From Butyrivibrio sp. LC3010 (GTDB lineage: Bacteria; Bacillota; Clostridia; Lachnospirales; Lachnospiraceae): a stretch of 64,000 nucleotides of DNA. How positions within the stretch are numbered: the first letter of the stretch is position 1; each line of letters opens with the position of its first letter. Shown in pieces: positions 54,107 to 62,975 of this stretch. The notes under the pieces are model-generated. The model saw only the letters and a program-made list of their open reading frames with translations, was not told where the DNA came from and did not search any database. The stretch covers positions 55,306 through 119,305 of the forward strand of contig NZ_AUJU01000016.1 in NCBI RefSeq assembly GCF_000424385.1, in the 5' to 3' direction. The translations under genes and the position numbers were made by a program.

Positions 54107-55096
54107 ATGGCTAATATACACAAATCGATTACTGAACTTGTAGGCAGAACACCGCTTTTAGAGCTTTCAGGGTATGAAAAGGCAAATGGATTAGAGGCAA
54201 CAGTTATCGGAAAACTGGAGTATTTTAATCCGAATCAGAGCGTTAAGGACCGCATAGCCCTTGCAATGATCGAGGAAGCAGAAAAAAGCGGAAAACTCAA
54301 GGAAGGAGACACAGTTGTAGAGACCACCAGTGGAAATACCGGAATCGGTCTTGCAGCTATTGCCGCATCTAAGGGCTATCCTTTCAGAGTATATGTTCAG
54401 GATCAGGTAAGTAAGGAAAGATTCCAGGTTATCCATGCCTTTGGTGGAAAGACCATAAAGCTTACAGAGGAACCTGTTATTGCAAAGACTCTTGAGGATA
54501 CAAAGGGGGATTTCATCGCAGCAATACAGGCTCTTAAGGAAGACGTATTATCAAAGGAAGACCATGTGTGCTTCGTTGATCAGTGTTCAAACCCGGCAAA
54601 TCCTGATGTCCATAAAAGGACGACAGGACCCGAGATCTGGGAGGATACTGACGGTGAAGTTGACATTCTTGTGGCATGTGTCGGAACCGGTGGAACAATA
54701 TCGGGAACCGGTGAATATCTTAAATCAAAAAATCCCAATATTAAAGTAGTTGCAGTACAGCCGGGACCGGATTCTCTTCCAAGTGACGAGAAACCAGTTC
54801 CTGACAATGAAATAACAGGAGTACATCCTTTTGAAGGAGTACCGGAAAATCTCATACCTTCGACGTTAAACAGAAAGATATATGATGAGTGGATTGCAGT
54901 TGAAGCACTTGATGCCTACGCAGCAGCAAGAGAAGTTGCTTTAAAGGACGGAGTGCTTATTGGAGAATCTTCAGGAGCAGCACTTTTTGCAGCAACTCAG
55001 ATTGCTAAAAGACCTGAAAATAAAGGAAAGAAAATAGTTGTGATTTTCCCTGACACAGGCCTTAGGTATCTTTCAACCAGTTTATTTAGTGAATAA
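54107..55096 (+). CDS. cysK: Cysteine synthase (O-acetylserine sulfhydrylase)
   Basis: 329 residues, fold-type II PLP enzyme that makes cysteine from O-acetylserine and sulfide. The PLP Lys is in NPNQSVKDR (near residue 45), followed by the substrate loop TSGNTGIG and the phosphate loop VGTGGTISGTG; GESSGAA is typical of the C-terminal part. AGGAGGGG precedes the ATG at 54107. It lies between nifH and nifD, an arrangement that ties the reductase to sulfide or thiol assimilation. Confidence 0.93.
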   Translation: MANIHKSITELVGRTPLLELSGYEKANGLEATVIGKLEYFNPNQSVKDRIALAMIEEAEKSGKLKEGDTVVETTSGNTGIGLAAIAASKGYPFRVYVQDQVSKERFQVIHAFGGKTIKLTEEPVIAKTLEDTKGDFIAAIQALKEDVLSKEDHVCFVDQCSNPANPDVHKRTTGPEIWEDTDGEVDILVACVGTGGTISGTGEYLKSKNPNIKVVAVQPGPDSLPSDEKPVPDNEITGVHPFEGVPENLIPSTLNRKIYDEWIAVEALDAYAAAREVALKDGVLIGESSGAALFAATQIAKRPENKGKKIVVIFPDTGLRYLSTSLFSE

Positions 55097-55129
55097 ATAA
55101 ATGATTTTTTACGGAGGAGATGAGAAAAA

Positions 55130-56599
55130 ATGGCTATAAATTTGAATAACTCTAACGTGGCTACAAGAGAAAACCGTATCGGTTCGATCACAGGCTACAT
55201 TGGTTCTCTGAAAGACCTTGCAACTCAGAGTGAGTGCGGAACACTTAAGGGATGCTCAAGATGCTTTTCCCAGTCAAGCTCCTGCTTATCAGGCTGTGCA
55301 TTAGGGCAGCTTGGGGCAATCAGGGATATTGCAATAATTCATCACGGCCCTGCGGGATGCTCGGTTGCTGCAGCCGGTACATACTACATCGATAAGGTTA
55401 TGGCTAAAAAGCGCGGAGTGACAAACAAAACTGTCTATATCGGAACCGATATGAATGAAAATGATACTATTTTCGGTTCAACTGAAAAGCTTAGACAGAT
55501 AATTCTTGAGGTAAATAAACGTTACAGTCCCAAGGCGATTTTTGTATCAAGCTCATGTGCAACAGGAATCATCGGCGAGGACATTGACAGCATAGTTGAT
55601 GAAGTCAAGGAAGAGATAGATGTTCCCGTGGTTGCAGTTCACTGCGAGGGCTTTAAGTCAAGAATATGGGCAACCGGTTTTGATATAGCTGATCATGCGG
55701 TGCTCCAGTCAATCGTGCAGCCCCCTAGAGAAGGCGTTAAAACCAACAAGATTAACTTTAAAAATTTCTTTGAGAGTGCAAGACCTGAGATCATAGAGAT
55801 GTTTAAAAACTTCGATCTTGAGCCGCAGTTTTTATATTGCAATTCCACAGTTGAGGAATTATCACACCTTTCAGAAGCATTAGCAACAACCTGTATCTGT
55901 GGTACACTCGGCAACTATATCGGCAACGCGCTTGAAGAAAAGTATGGTGTTCCCTATGTAAGATCCATTAATCAGTGTGGGATCACAGGCTTCGAGACCT
56001 GGCTCAGAGAGATAGGTAAGGTTACCGGAAGAAGTGAGAAAATCGAGAAATACATTGAAGAGCAGAGGGCGATTTACATTCCCAAGATCGAGGAAGTAAA
56101 GAAGCAGCTTAAGGGCCTTAGAGCAGTCCTGGGAATGGGCCCCGGCTACACCTTCGAGGTATCCCGCGTGCTTAATGAGCTTGGAATTGAGGTTGTATGG
56201 GCACTTGCATGGCATTATGACAAGAAGTATGAGAATGGTGACGTTCCTCCGTCAATGAAATATCTTCTTGATAATGATATTGATTTTGAGGCCAGCGTAT
56301 CCGATCAGCAGAATTATGAGGTTATGAATGTGCTTCACAAGTATCAGCCTGACCTTTATCTTTCAAGACATCCCGGTTCAACTGTATGGGCGATAAAGAA
56401 CGGAACACCTGCAGTTTACGTTGCTGATGAATATATGATCTTTGGATATAAGCACACTTTGGATTTTGCTTATTCAATTCTGGATAGCATTAACAACAGA
56501 AGTTTTGAGAAAAATCTTGCCAAGAGGACAAAGCTTCCCTACACAGACTGGTGGTATAAGCAGAATGTTGGTGAGTTTATGGTTCAGGATAAGGCATAA
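55130..56599 (+). CDS. Nitrogenase-like alpha subunit (NifD-like)
   Basis: 489 residues, component 1 alpha subunit. The P-cluster ligands of NifD (Cys62, 88, 154 in Azotobacter) are matched by C56 (GCALGQ), C77 (GPAGC) and C143 (SSSCATGIIGEDI). The cofactor Cys275 is matched by C257 (CICGTLGNYI). The N2-fixation residues are changed: in the CEGFKSRIWATGFD stretch Gln191 aligns with W180 and His195 with F184, and the region of His442 reads VADEYM, with no His. Four more Cys (C36, C42, C45, C52) lie before the first ligand. It should hold P-cluster-type and 8Fe-type cofactors but act on another substrate. Confidence 0.9.
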   Translation: MAINLNNSNVATRENRIGSITGYIGSLKDLATQSECGTLKGCSRCFSQSSSCLSGCALGQLGAIRDIAIIHHGPAGCSVAAAGTYYIDKVMAKKRGVTNKTVYIGTDMNENDTIFGSTEKLRQIILEVNKRYSPKAIFVSSSCATGIIGEDIDSIVDEVKEEIDVPVVAVHCEGFKSRIWATGFDIADHAVLQSIVQPPREGVKTNKINFKNFFESARPEIIEMFKNFDLEPQFLYCNSTVEELSHLSEALATTCICGTLGNYIGNALEEKYGVPYVRSINQCGITGFETWLREIGKVTGRSEKIEKYIEEQRAIYIPKIEEVKKQLKGLRAVLGMGPGYTFEVSRVLNELGIEVVWALAWHYDKKYENGDVPPSMKYLLDNDIDFEASVSDQQNYEVMNVLHKYQPDLYLSRHPGSTVWAIKNGTPAVYVADEYMIFGYKHTLDFAYSILDSINNRSFEKNLAKRTKLPYTDWWYKQNVGEFMVQDKA

Positions 56600-56619
56600 G
56601 GGTAGGAGGCAAGATTACA

Positions 56620-57918
56620 ATGGCAAAATTATTGGACAAACAAAGATATAAATGTGCACTTGCAGCAATGCAGACAGTTCAGGCAATAGACAGAGCGATA
56701 CCGGTTCTGCATTCCGGTCCCGGTTGCGCTCAAAAGCTTTCAGACGGAACTGGCAGCAGCGGATACTTTTCACCAAACATTTTTCCCTGCACAAGTATTA
56801 ACGAAAAGGACGTTGTATTTGGTGGCGTGAAAAAGCTTCATTCAACCATAGACAATGCACTTAAGGTCATCGATGCGGATATGTATGTGGTACTGACAGG
56901 CTGCATACCTGAGATCGTGGGTGATGATACAGGTGAAGTGGTTTCAGAGTTTGCTGACTCCGATAAACCTGTAATTTATGCTCCTACCGCAGGCTTTAAG
57001 GGCAACAACTACAAAGGACATGAGCAGGTTGTTGTTGCCATCATCGATCAGTATCTTGAAAAAGCAGAGGCAAGACAGAAAGGTCTTGTGAATATATGGG
57101 CAGATGTTCCCTATCAGGATCTTTACTGGCTCGGGAACTTAAGAGAGCTTGAAAATCTGCTTAAGGAGATTGGGCTTACACCCAATACGATTTTTGGGTA
57201 CAACAGAGGAATCGACAATATTAACAAGATTCCTTACGCAGAGTTCAACCTTGTAATTTCTCCCTGGGTATCACTTAAGAATGCAAAGAAGATGGAGAGA
57301 AAACTTGGAATTCCTTATCTGCATTATAAGACACTTCCTATTGGAGCTTTTGAGACAAGCAAATTTTTAAGAGAAGTCGGCAAATATGCAAATCTTGATG
57401 AGAACAAGGTTGAGGAAGTAATCGCAGAGCATGAGAAATATTACTATTATCTCATTGAGCGTTATGCTGATCTTTTTCTTGAAAACAGAGTAATCAACAA
57501 GCAGTTCTCTGTGGTAGCTGATGCTCACTACGCTCTGGGAATTACAAAGTTTTTGACAAATGATCTTGGGCTGATTCCTGCAAAGCAGTTCATCACAGAT
57601 GACACTCCAAAGGAATACAGAGAAGCAATTGCTGAAGAATTCAAAGAACTGAATTACGGACTTCAGGCTGAGGCAGTGTTTGAAACAGACGGTTATAAGA
57701 TTCATGAGGCAATAAAGGAACATGATTATCATGGATATCCACTTATCCTTGGCGGATACTACGATAAGGAAGTAACTGAAGACTTAAGTGGTAACTTCTT
57801 AAATATCTCCTGGCCTGTTAACGACAAGGTAGTATTCGATGACTTCATCGTCGGCTACACCGGAGGAATCAGACTTATTGAAGATATTTACACTGTAGCA
57901 GTTCAGAGATTTAACTGA
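56620..57918 (+). CDS. Nitrogenase-like beta subunit (NifK-like)
   Basis: 432 residues, shorter than NifK (about 520) because the N-terminal extension is absent. The P-cluster ligands are C12 (KCALAAM), C36 (GPGCA) and C95 (TGCIPEIVGDD). PCTSINEKDVVFGG matches the loop found in nitrogenase-like proteins. It starts 20 bases after the alpha-subunit gene, with GTAGGAGG upstream, and should form an alpha2-beta2 component with it. Confidence 0.9.
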   Translation: MAKLLDKQRYKCALAAMQTVQAIDRAIPVLHSGPGCAQKLSDGTGSSGYFSPNIFPCTSINEKDVVFGGVKKLHSTIDNALKVIDADMYVVLTGCIPEIVGDDTGEVVSEFADSDKPVIYAPTAGFKGNNYKGHEQVVVAIIDQYLEKAEARQKGLVNIWADVPYQDLYWLGNLRELENLLKEIGLTPNTIFGYNRGIDNINKIPYAEFNLVISPWVSLKNAKKMERKLGIPYLHYKTLPIGAFETSKFLREVGKYANLDENKVEEVIAEHEKYYYYLIERYADLFLENRVINKQFSVVADAHYALGITKFLTNDLGLIPAKQFITDDTPKEYREAIAEEFKELNYGLQAEAVFETDGYKIHEAIKEHDYHGYPLILGGYYDKEVTEDLSGNFLNISWPVNDKVVFDDFIVGYTGGIRLIEDIYTVAVQRFN

Positions 57919-57939
57919 TTACGGCATATAACGATGAAA

Positions 57940-58033
57940 GGGGCAAAAGTGTTTTGCCCCTATTATCATTATGGGGCGTGACCCGGTTGAGCTCGCGAAG
58001 CGTGCGAAATAGAAACCACCCGCTATGCGGGTG
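57940..58033 (+). terminator. Two intercistronic hairpins after the NifK-like gene
   Basis: GGGGCAAAA-gtg-TTTTGCCCC (57940-57960) is followed by TATTATC, a weak T-tail. CACCCGC-tat-GCGGGTG (58017-58033) is followed by CGCGGTGTTTTT. They may give partial termination or stabilise the upstream mRNA, lowering the last gene of the cluster. Confidence 0.6.
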
Positions 58034-58072
58034 CGCGGTGTTTTTGGAAAATAGAAAAGGCGAGGTAGTATT

Positions 58073-58516
58073 ATGGCATATTTAATTGCTGTTGCGTCAT
58101 CAGATGAGGTCAATGTTGATCTTACATTTGGGGCAGCAGAGGGCTTTACAATTTATGAAGTAGAGGGGACAAGCTACAGAAAAAAGGAATACAGACAGGT
58201 TCCTAATGAAAGTAATAGTGCTGACGTTGGTGGGAATGGTTATGGCTGCGGAGGCGGAAATGAAGCAGGTTGTGGCACTGGAGGTGGTTGCGGCGCCGGA
58301 GGCGGATGTGGTCATGGAGGAGCACAGCCAAAAGTTGAACTCATAAGTGACTGCAGAAGCCTTGTTTGTAAGAAGATTGGATTTCAGGCACAAAAGCAGC
58401 TTGAGAAAAAGCAGATCGCAAGCTTTGATGTTTCCTGCAGCGTGGAAGATGCATTGACCAAGATTTCAACATATTTTGACAAGCTTGATAATCACAAACC
58501 ATACAGGCGTGCATAG
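58073..58516 (+). CDS. NifX-like protein with Gly/Cys-rich metal-binding insertion
   Basis: 147 residues, same PF02579-type fold as 50247 (LIAVASSDEVNVDLTFGAAEGFTIYEVEG at the start, VCKKIGFQAQKQLEKKQIASFDV near the end). In the middle, residues 52-84 are an insertion of Gly with four Cys (C59, C67, C73, C79) and one His, not found in typical NifX. It could bind an iron-sulfur cluster or scavenge metal. GCGAGG precedes the ATG. It is probably the last gene of the cluster. Confidence 0.82.
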   Translation: MAYLIAVASSDEVNVDLTFGAAEGFTIYEVEGTSYRKKEYRQVPNESNSADVGGNGYGCGGGNEAGCGTGGGCGAGGGCGHGGAQPKVELISDCRSLVCKKIGFQAQKQLEKKQIASFDVSCSVEDALTKISTYFDKLDNHKPYRRA

Positions 58517-58549
58517 ATTCCTGGTTTTCTTTAGAAAAAACGGGAATCA

Positions 58550-58591
58550 TATTGGATCAGGTCCTTGCAAAGCAAGGGGCGTGTCCGGCAG
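58550..58591. repeat. Dispersed repeat, second copy of 10512
   Basis: ATTGGATCAGGTCCTTGC, then AAAGCAAGGGGCGTGTCCGG, nearly matches 10512-10551. Both contain a CCTTGC/GCAAGG hairpin. It lies at the start of the 469-base gap 58517-58985. A 62-codon frame running through it to 58740 is not convincing as a gene. Confidence 0.55.
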
Positions 58592-58813
58592 AATGCAGGA
58601 TGTTTGATGACAAAACTTATCAATTACAGAGTGCGAGAATTATTGTAATAAGCAGATGTGTATCCATCATTTCTATCGAGGACGGACTTGATGAAGAAGA
58701 CTGGGAAGGCTGGAAGAGATCCTGGAATGAAGGCTTTTAATGTGAAAAAGTGATTTTGTGAATTAAGATGTATTAATTAGCTACGATAATTTTCTTACAC
58801 CAAGATTAGTTCT

Positions 58814-58845
58814 GAGCCCGTAAACGGTAAAATGTTTACGGGCTC
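58814..58845. terminator. Terminator-like hairpin before the pullulanase promoter
   Basis: GAGCCCGTAAAC pairs with GTTTACGGGCTC around an 8-base loop. There is no long T-run (AAACTATT follows). It separates the nitrogenase-like cluster from pulA. Confidence 0.6.
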
Positions 58846-58856
58846 AAACTATTGCA

Positions 58857-58908
58857 TTGACGAAATAATGTGAAACGTAGTACAATCTCTTGAGAAAACG
58901 TTTTCCAA
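58857..58908 (+). promoter_or_regulatory. Promoter and LacI-type operator of pulA
   Basis: TTGACG (58857-58862), an 18-base spacer and TACAAT (58881-58886) form a promoter. Directly after it, TTGAGAAAACGTTTTCCAA (58890-58908) is a CG-centred palindrome typical of LacI/MalR/CcpA-family sites. Bound protein would cover the transcription start, so it should be repressive and linked to sugar supply. Confidence 0.65.
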
Positions 58909-58985
58909 AAAAGACACAAGTACGCGGATAGACTAAACGGCAGGCGAATGACAAATACAATAATGGAAAATAGGGAGTAGATATA

Positions 58986-61088
58986 GTGGCAGAGAATCAG
59001 TTGAAAAATGAAGCATTTAACACAGAAAATGTAGAAGACATTATTAACATCAAGAATCCAACGAGTAATTCAATAATATATTCAACAAAAGAGTTCGAGG
59101 ATAAATACACCTATGAAGGTGATGATCTGGGATTTGTTTACAGCAAGGAAGGCACCACGTTTCGTGTATGGGCACCTACTGCTGAGGAGGTTTATCTTAA
59201 TCTGTACAAATCAGGGAATCCCTGGGAGGATGATCTTTGCAGGAAGCTTCAGATGACAAAGGATGTTAAGGGTACTTTTGTAGTGAAGGTTCCGGGTGAC
59301 ATTGTGGGGACATATTATACATTCACGGCGGTTATTGATGGACTTAGTGTGGAAGCCTGTGATCCATATGCCAGAACTACCGGAGTTAACGGACAAAGAG
59401 CTATGGTTATAGATCTTGAATCCACTAATCCCGAGGGATGGGAAAGGGATGTTAATCCTCATGCAGAAGAGAAGATAAATGATGCTATTATTTATGAGCT
59501 TCATATCAGAGACTTTTCATCAAATGAGGCAGGCGGAATAGATAACCCGGGAAAATATATTGCTTTTGCACAGACAGGAACACATACTGCCGGTGGAAAT
59601 GCTACAGGAATTGACTATATCAGGGAGCTGGGCGTAACTCACGTACACCTTCTTCCGTTTTATGATTTCGGATCTGTGGATGAAAATTCTTCGACATCAG
59701 AGCGATTTAACTGGGGCTATGATCCTGTTAATTACAATGTTCCTGAAGGCTCATATGCGACAGATCCCTATGACGGACAGGTCAGAGTAAAAGAAGCAAA
59801 ACAAATGGTAAAGGCTTTTCATGATAATGGACTTTCAGTGATAATGGATGTGGTCTACAACCATGTTTATGATGGAAAAGATTTCTGCATTAACAAGTTA
59901 GTTCCGGGGTATTTTTCAAGGATAAATGCGGACGGAACATACTCTAATGGCTCAGGCTGTGGCAATGATACTGCTTCTGAGAGGTCCATGGTTCGCAAAT
60001 ATATTGTGGATTCAGTTTGCTACTGGGCTGATGAATATCATATCGACGGATTCAGATTCGATCTTGTAGGGCTTCTTGATGTAGACACAATAAATGAGAT
60101 TGTAACCAAGGTTCACAAGAAGCATCCTGATGTGATCTTTTATGGTGAAGGATGGGACATGGATACAGATGTCACCAAAGATGGCGTAGTGATGGCGATT
60201 CAGCAATCATCTGTAAAAACTCCCGGTTTCGCGTACTTTAATGACAATATGCGAGATGGATTAAAAGGCAGTGTCTTCATAACAGAGGAGACAGGCTGGG
60301 TATCAGGTTCACCCAAAATGGAGAAGAAAATGATAAAGTCATTTATGGCAAAAGAGGACTGGAGCAAAGAACCTTCCCAGATAATCCAGTACACATCCTG
60401 CCATGACAATAATACTCTTTATGACCGAATTGCTGTAGCAAGGACAGATGCAGACAGAGAGAAATTGATTAAAATGAATAATCTTGCAGCCACTTTTTAT
60501 ATGACAGCTGAGGGTGTGCCATTCATGCAGGCAGGAGAGGAGATATTAAGAACCAAAGTCAGGGAAGATGGAAGTTTTGAATCAAACAGCTTTAATTCAG
60601 GAGACAAGATAAATTGCATCAGATGGGAGAATCTCGACAAAGAGGAGTATCAGCAGAATCTTAAATATTACAAGGAACTCATCGCTTTCAGGAAAAAGCA
60701 CGGACTCCTTCGCCTTAGTAGTTCTGAAGAAGTAGCAAAGAGAATAACTGCTGTGAAGAATCTTGATAAAAACGTGATCGCATTTGTAATGGATAACTCT
60801 GATAAGAAAGTTGAAGGTGAAACAGCGGAAGCTATCTTCCTTGCATTTAATCCCAATGAAAAGGAGACAACAGTTAAACTTCCGGAAGGCAACTGGGAAT
60901 TATGCATATCAGGTTCTGAGGATACCTTAAACGATTTGTGTGATGAAAACAAGAAGCAGATAGTTTCCGGGAAAGTGAAAATTCCTCCAATTTCATCTAG
61001 AGTGGCAAATAAAGTAGCAAATAAAGTAGCAAATAAAGTGGCAAAAAGCAACACCGGTAAAACCGTTGATAGGGCTTATTTGCCATGA
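58986..61088 (+). CDS. pulA: Type I pullulanase
   Basis: 700 residues, GH13_14 enzyme that cleaves alpha-1,6 branches of starch, glycogen or pullulan. No signal peptide, so probably cytoplasmic. Residues about 40-140 are a CBM48-like domain (FRVWAPTAEEVYLNLY). The signature FNWGYDPVNYNVPEGSYATDP, then DVVYNHV, GFRFDLVG (nucleophile Asp), FYGEGWD (acid/base Glu) and YTSCHDNNTL are present. The start is GTG, with GGGAG upstream. The C-terminus carries a VANK repeat from four 12-bp units and a short basic tail absent from relatives. Confidence 0.93.
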   Translation: MAENQLKNEAFNTENVEDIINIKNPTSNSIIYSTKEFEDKYTYEGDDLGFVYSKEGTTFRVWAPTAEEVYLNLYKSGNPWEDDLCRKLQMTKDVKGTFVVKVPGDIVGTYYTFTAVIDGLSVEACDPYARTTGVNGQRAMVIDLESTNPEGWERDVNPHAEEKINDAIIYELHIRDFSSNEAGGIDNPGKYIAFAQTGTHTAGGNATGIDYIRELGVTHVHLLPFYDFGSVDENSSTSERFNWGYDPVNYNVPEGSYATDPYDGQVRVKEAKQMVKAFHDNGLSVIMDVVYNHVYDGKDFCINKLVPGYFSRINADGTYSNGSGCGNDTASERSMVRKYIVDSVCYWADEYHIDGFRFDLVGLLDVDTINEIVTKVHKKHPDVIFYGEGWDMDTDVTKDGVVMAIQQSSVKTPGFAYFNDNMRDGLKGSVFITEETGWVSGSPKMEKKMIKSFMAKEDWSKEPSQIIQYTSCHDNNTLYDRIAVARTDADREKLIKMNNLAATFYMTAEGVPFMQAGEEILRTKVREDGSFESNSFNSGDKINCIRWENLDKEEYQQNLKYYKELIAFRKKHGLLRLSSSEEVAKRITAVKNLDKNVIAFVMDNSDKKVEGETAEAIFLAFNPNEKETTVKLPEGNWELCISGSEDTLNDLCDENKKQIVSGKVKIPPISSRVANKVANKVANKVAKSNTGKTVDRAYLP
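61002..61049 (+). repeat. 12-bp tandem repeat inside pulA
   Basis: Units of GTRGCAAATAAA occur three times and a fourth begins GTGGCAAAA, encoding V-A-N-K three times and then V-A-K. Replication slippage probably expanded the C-terminal tail. The length divides by three, so the frame is kept. Confidence 0.85.
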
Positions 61089-61177
61089 TAAAATTGTATT
61101 TAGTGAATATATTATGTCGTCAATCAATGTAGAAAAAAATAAGTGAATGCTTATCGATATAATTAGAGGTAACATTA

Positions 61178-62836
61178 ATGGGAACTTATCTTAATTCTGG
61201 GAACACGCGCTTTAAACAAGCGATAGAATCTGAGATATACAGAGATAAAACAGATTTGATAATGTATATTAATTCACTTGTTCTTACTGAACAAAAATAT
61301 GTGTGTGTATCAAGACCTAGAAGATTTGGCAAAACAATTACGGCTAACATGCTTGCAGCATATTATGATAGGTATGCTGACAGTAGGGAGCTGTTTGAAA
61401 ACAAGAAAATTGCAACAGATGGAAAAGAAATAGATCAATGGGATAAATATCTTGGAAAATTTGATGTTATCAAAATAATAATGACTGATTTTGTAAAAAA
61501 AGATAAATCTGCTGAAGAAATGCTAAAAAAACTCCAGCTGCTTGTGATGAGAGATGTTCTTAATCAATATTCTGAAGTGGATTTTTTTGATAGAGAAGAC
61601 CTTATTCAGTCGATGTCTGACGTTTATGTGCAGACAGGACATCAATTTGTAATCATCATTGATGAGTGGGATGCAATCTTTAGAGAGAATAAATCGGATG
61701 CTGAAGGTCAACGAGTGTATTTGGATTTTTTGCGTGATTGGCTTAAAGACAAAGACTATGTTGTGCTTGCTTATATGACAGGAATTCTTCCAATCAAAAA
61801 AAATGGTAAGCATTCAGCGTTGAATATGTTTGATGAGTATTCCATGATTTTTCCAATGCAGATGGCGAAGTATACTGGATTCACGGATGATGAGGTAGAT
61901 GATTTGTGTAATCAGTACGGAAGAGAGCGTGAGGAGATCAAAAACTGGTATGACGGATACGAAATGTATGGAATAATTCCGCCTAAATCGATGGGAGAGC
62001 AGAGCAGTAGCGTTTCAGAAAATCCTGGTCAAGAAAAATGGTCGATATATAGTCCTTTATCAGTTGTGAAGGCAATTCAGACTGGTAGAATACAGAATTA
62101 CTGGAATCAGACAGAAACATATCAGGCGTTGTCTGAGTATATTTGTAGAAATTACGATGGTTTAAAAGAAGATGTTGCTGTGTTAATGGCAGGAAACCGA
62201 ATTTCTGTATCTATTGATAATTATCAAAATGATATGACCACTTTTCATAGTAAAGATGATATTTTTACTTTATTGATTCATTTGGGATATCTTGCCTACG
62301 ACATTGATAAAAAAGAAGTCTATATCCCAAATAACGAAATACTAGCTGAATTTAAGGCATCTACAAAGCAGGATGATTGGAGCGTTGTTTTCAAAGCTCT
62401 CGAAAATTCACAAAAACTACTTGAAGCAACCTGGAATAAAGATGCAGCTAAGGTATCTGAATTGGTTGAAAAAGCGCATGACAAAGCAAACAATAAAACC
62501 TATAACAGTGAAGCTGCCTTGAGTTATGCAATACAATTAGCATATTATAACGCACAGAATTATTACACTTTAATCCAGGAAATGGATACTGGTAAGGGAT
62601 ATGCTGATCTTGTATATATACCGTCTCCTAAATATCCAGACAAGCCAGTGCTTTTAATAGAGCTAAAATACGATAAAGATGCTGCAACAGCAATAGACCA
62701 GATTCGAAAACGTAATTATCCGGATAATCTTGAGAAGTATAAAGGGAATATTATTATCGTTGGTATAAACTATGAATGTGATGCAGGTAATAGGCAAGGT
62801 TATAAGCACCACGATTGTATAATTGAAGAAGCATGA
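61178..62836 (+). CDS. AAA-ATPase-like / PD-(D/E)XK nuclease-like protein
   Basis: 552 residues, same family as 8435 without the HTH. The P-loop variant is SRPRRFGKTITAN (near residue 45), Walker B is FVIIIDEWDAIF, and the C-terminal nuclease-like motif reads YADLVYIP then LLIELKYDKDA with the Asp...ExK pattern. Role unknown, and often considered mobile or defence-related. It lies next to decayed toxin-antitoxin and KilA-N material, in line with an accessory region. Confidence 0.85.
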   Translation: MGTYLNSGNTRFKQAIESEIYRDKTDLIMYINSLVLTEQKYVCVSRPRRFGKTITANMLAAYYDRYADSRELFENKKIATDGKEIDQWDKYLGKFDVIKIIMTDFVKKDKSAEEMLKKLQLLVMRDVLNQYSEVDFFDREDLIQSMSDVYVQTGHQFVIIIDEWDAIFRENKSDAEGQRVYLDFLRDWLKDKDYVVLAYMTGILPIKKNGKHSALNMFDEYSMIFPMQMAKYTGFTDDEVDDLCNQYGREREEIKNWYDGYEMYGIIPPKSMGEQSSSVSENPGQEKWSIYSPLSVVKAIQTGRIQNYWNQTETYQALSEYICRNYDGLKEDVAVLMAGNRISVSIDNYQNDMTTFHSKDDIFTLLIHLGYLAYDIDKKEVYIPNNEILAEFKASTKQDDWSVVFKALENSQKLLEATWNKDAAKVSELVEKAHDKANNKTYNSEAALSYAIQLAYYNAQNYYTLIQEMDTGKGYADLVYIPSPKYPDKPVLLIELKYDKDAATAIDQIRKRNYPDNLEKYKGNIIIVGINYECDAGNRQGYKHHDCIIEEA

Positions 62837-62846
62837 AAATGAATAT

Positions 62847-62975
62847 ATGAACAACAGTAGAAACAAAAAGAAAGATGAGCAAGATAATCTAACACAAAAT
62901 GAAAAACAAATGCTTAAGAAACTTGTTAAATCCCTTAAAGATGAGGCTGCAAAAAACAGGAGGGACAAATCATGA
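62847..62975 (+). pseudogene. Possible C-terminal remnant of a RelE-type toxin
   Basis: 42 residues from ATG at 62847 to TGA overlapping the next start as ATGA. KKKDEQDNLTQNEKQMLKKL resembles the tail of RelE/HigB-like toxins (KNExDNI...LK). The catalytic part is absent and the upstream frame closes at 62820. The overlap with an HTH antitoxin gene is the usual toxin-antitoxin layout. Confidence 0.45.

Noticed and set aside
58552..58740. 62-codon ORF after the last NifX-like gene
   Set aside because: It starts with TTG inside a dispersed repeat, has no ribosome binding site and matches no family that I know; the acidic C-terminus could be a remnant.
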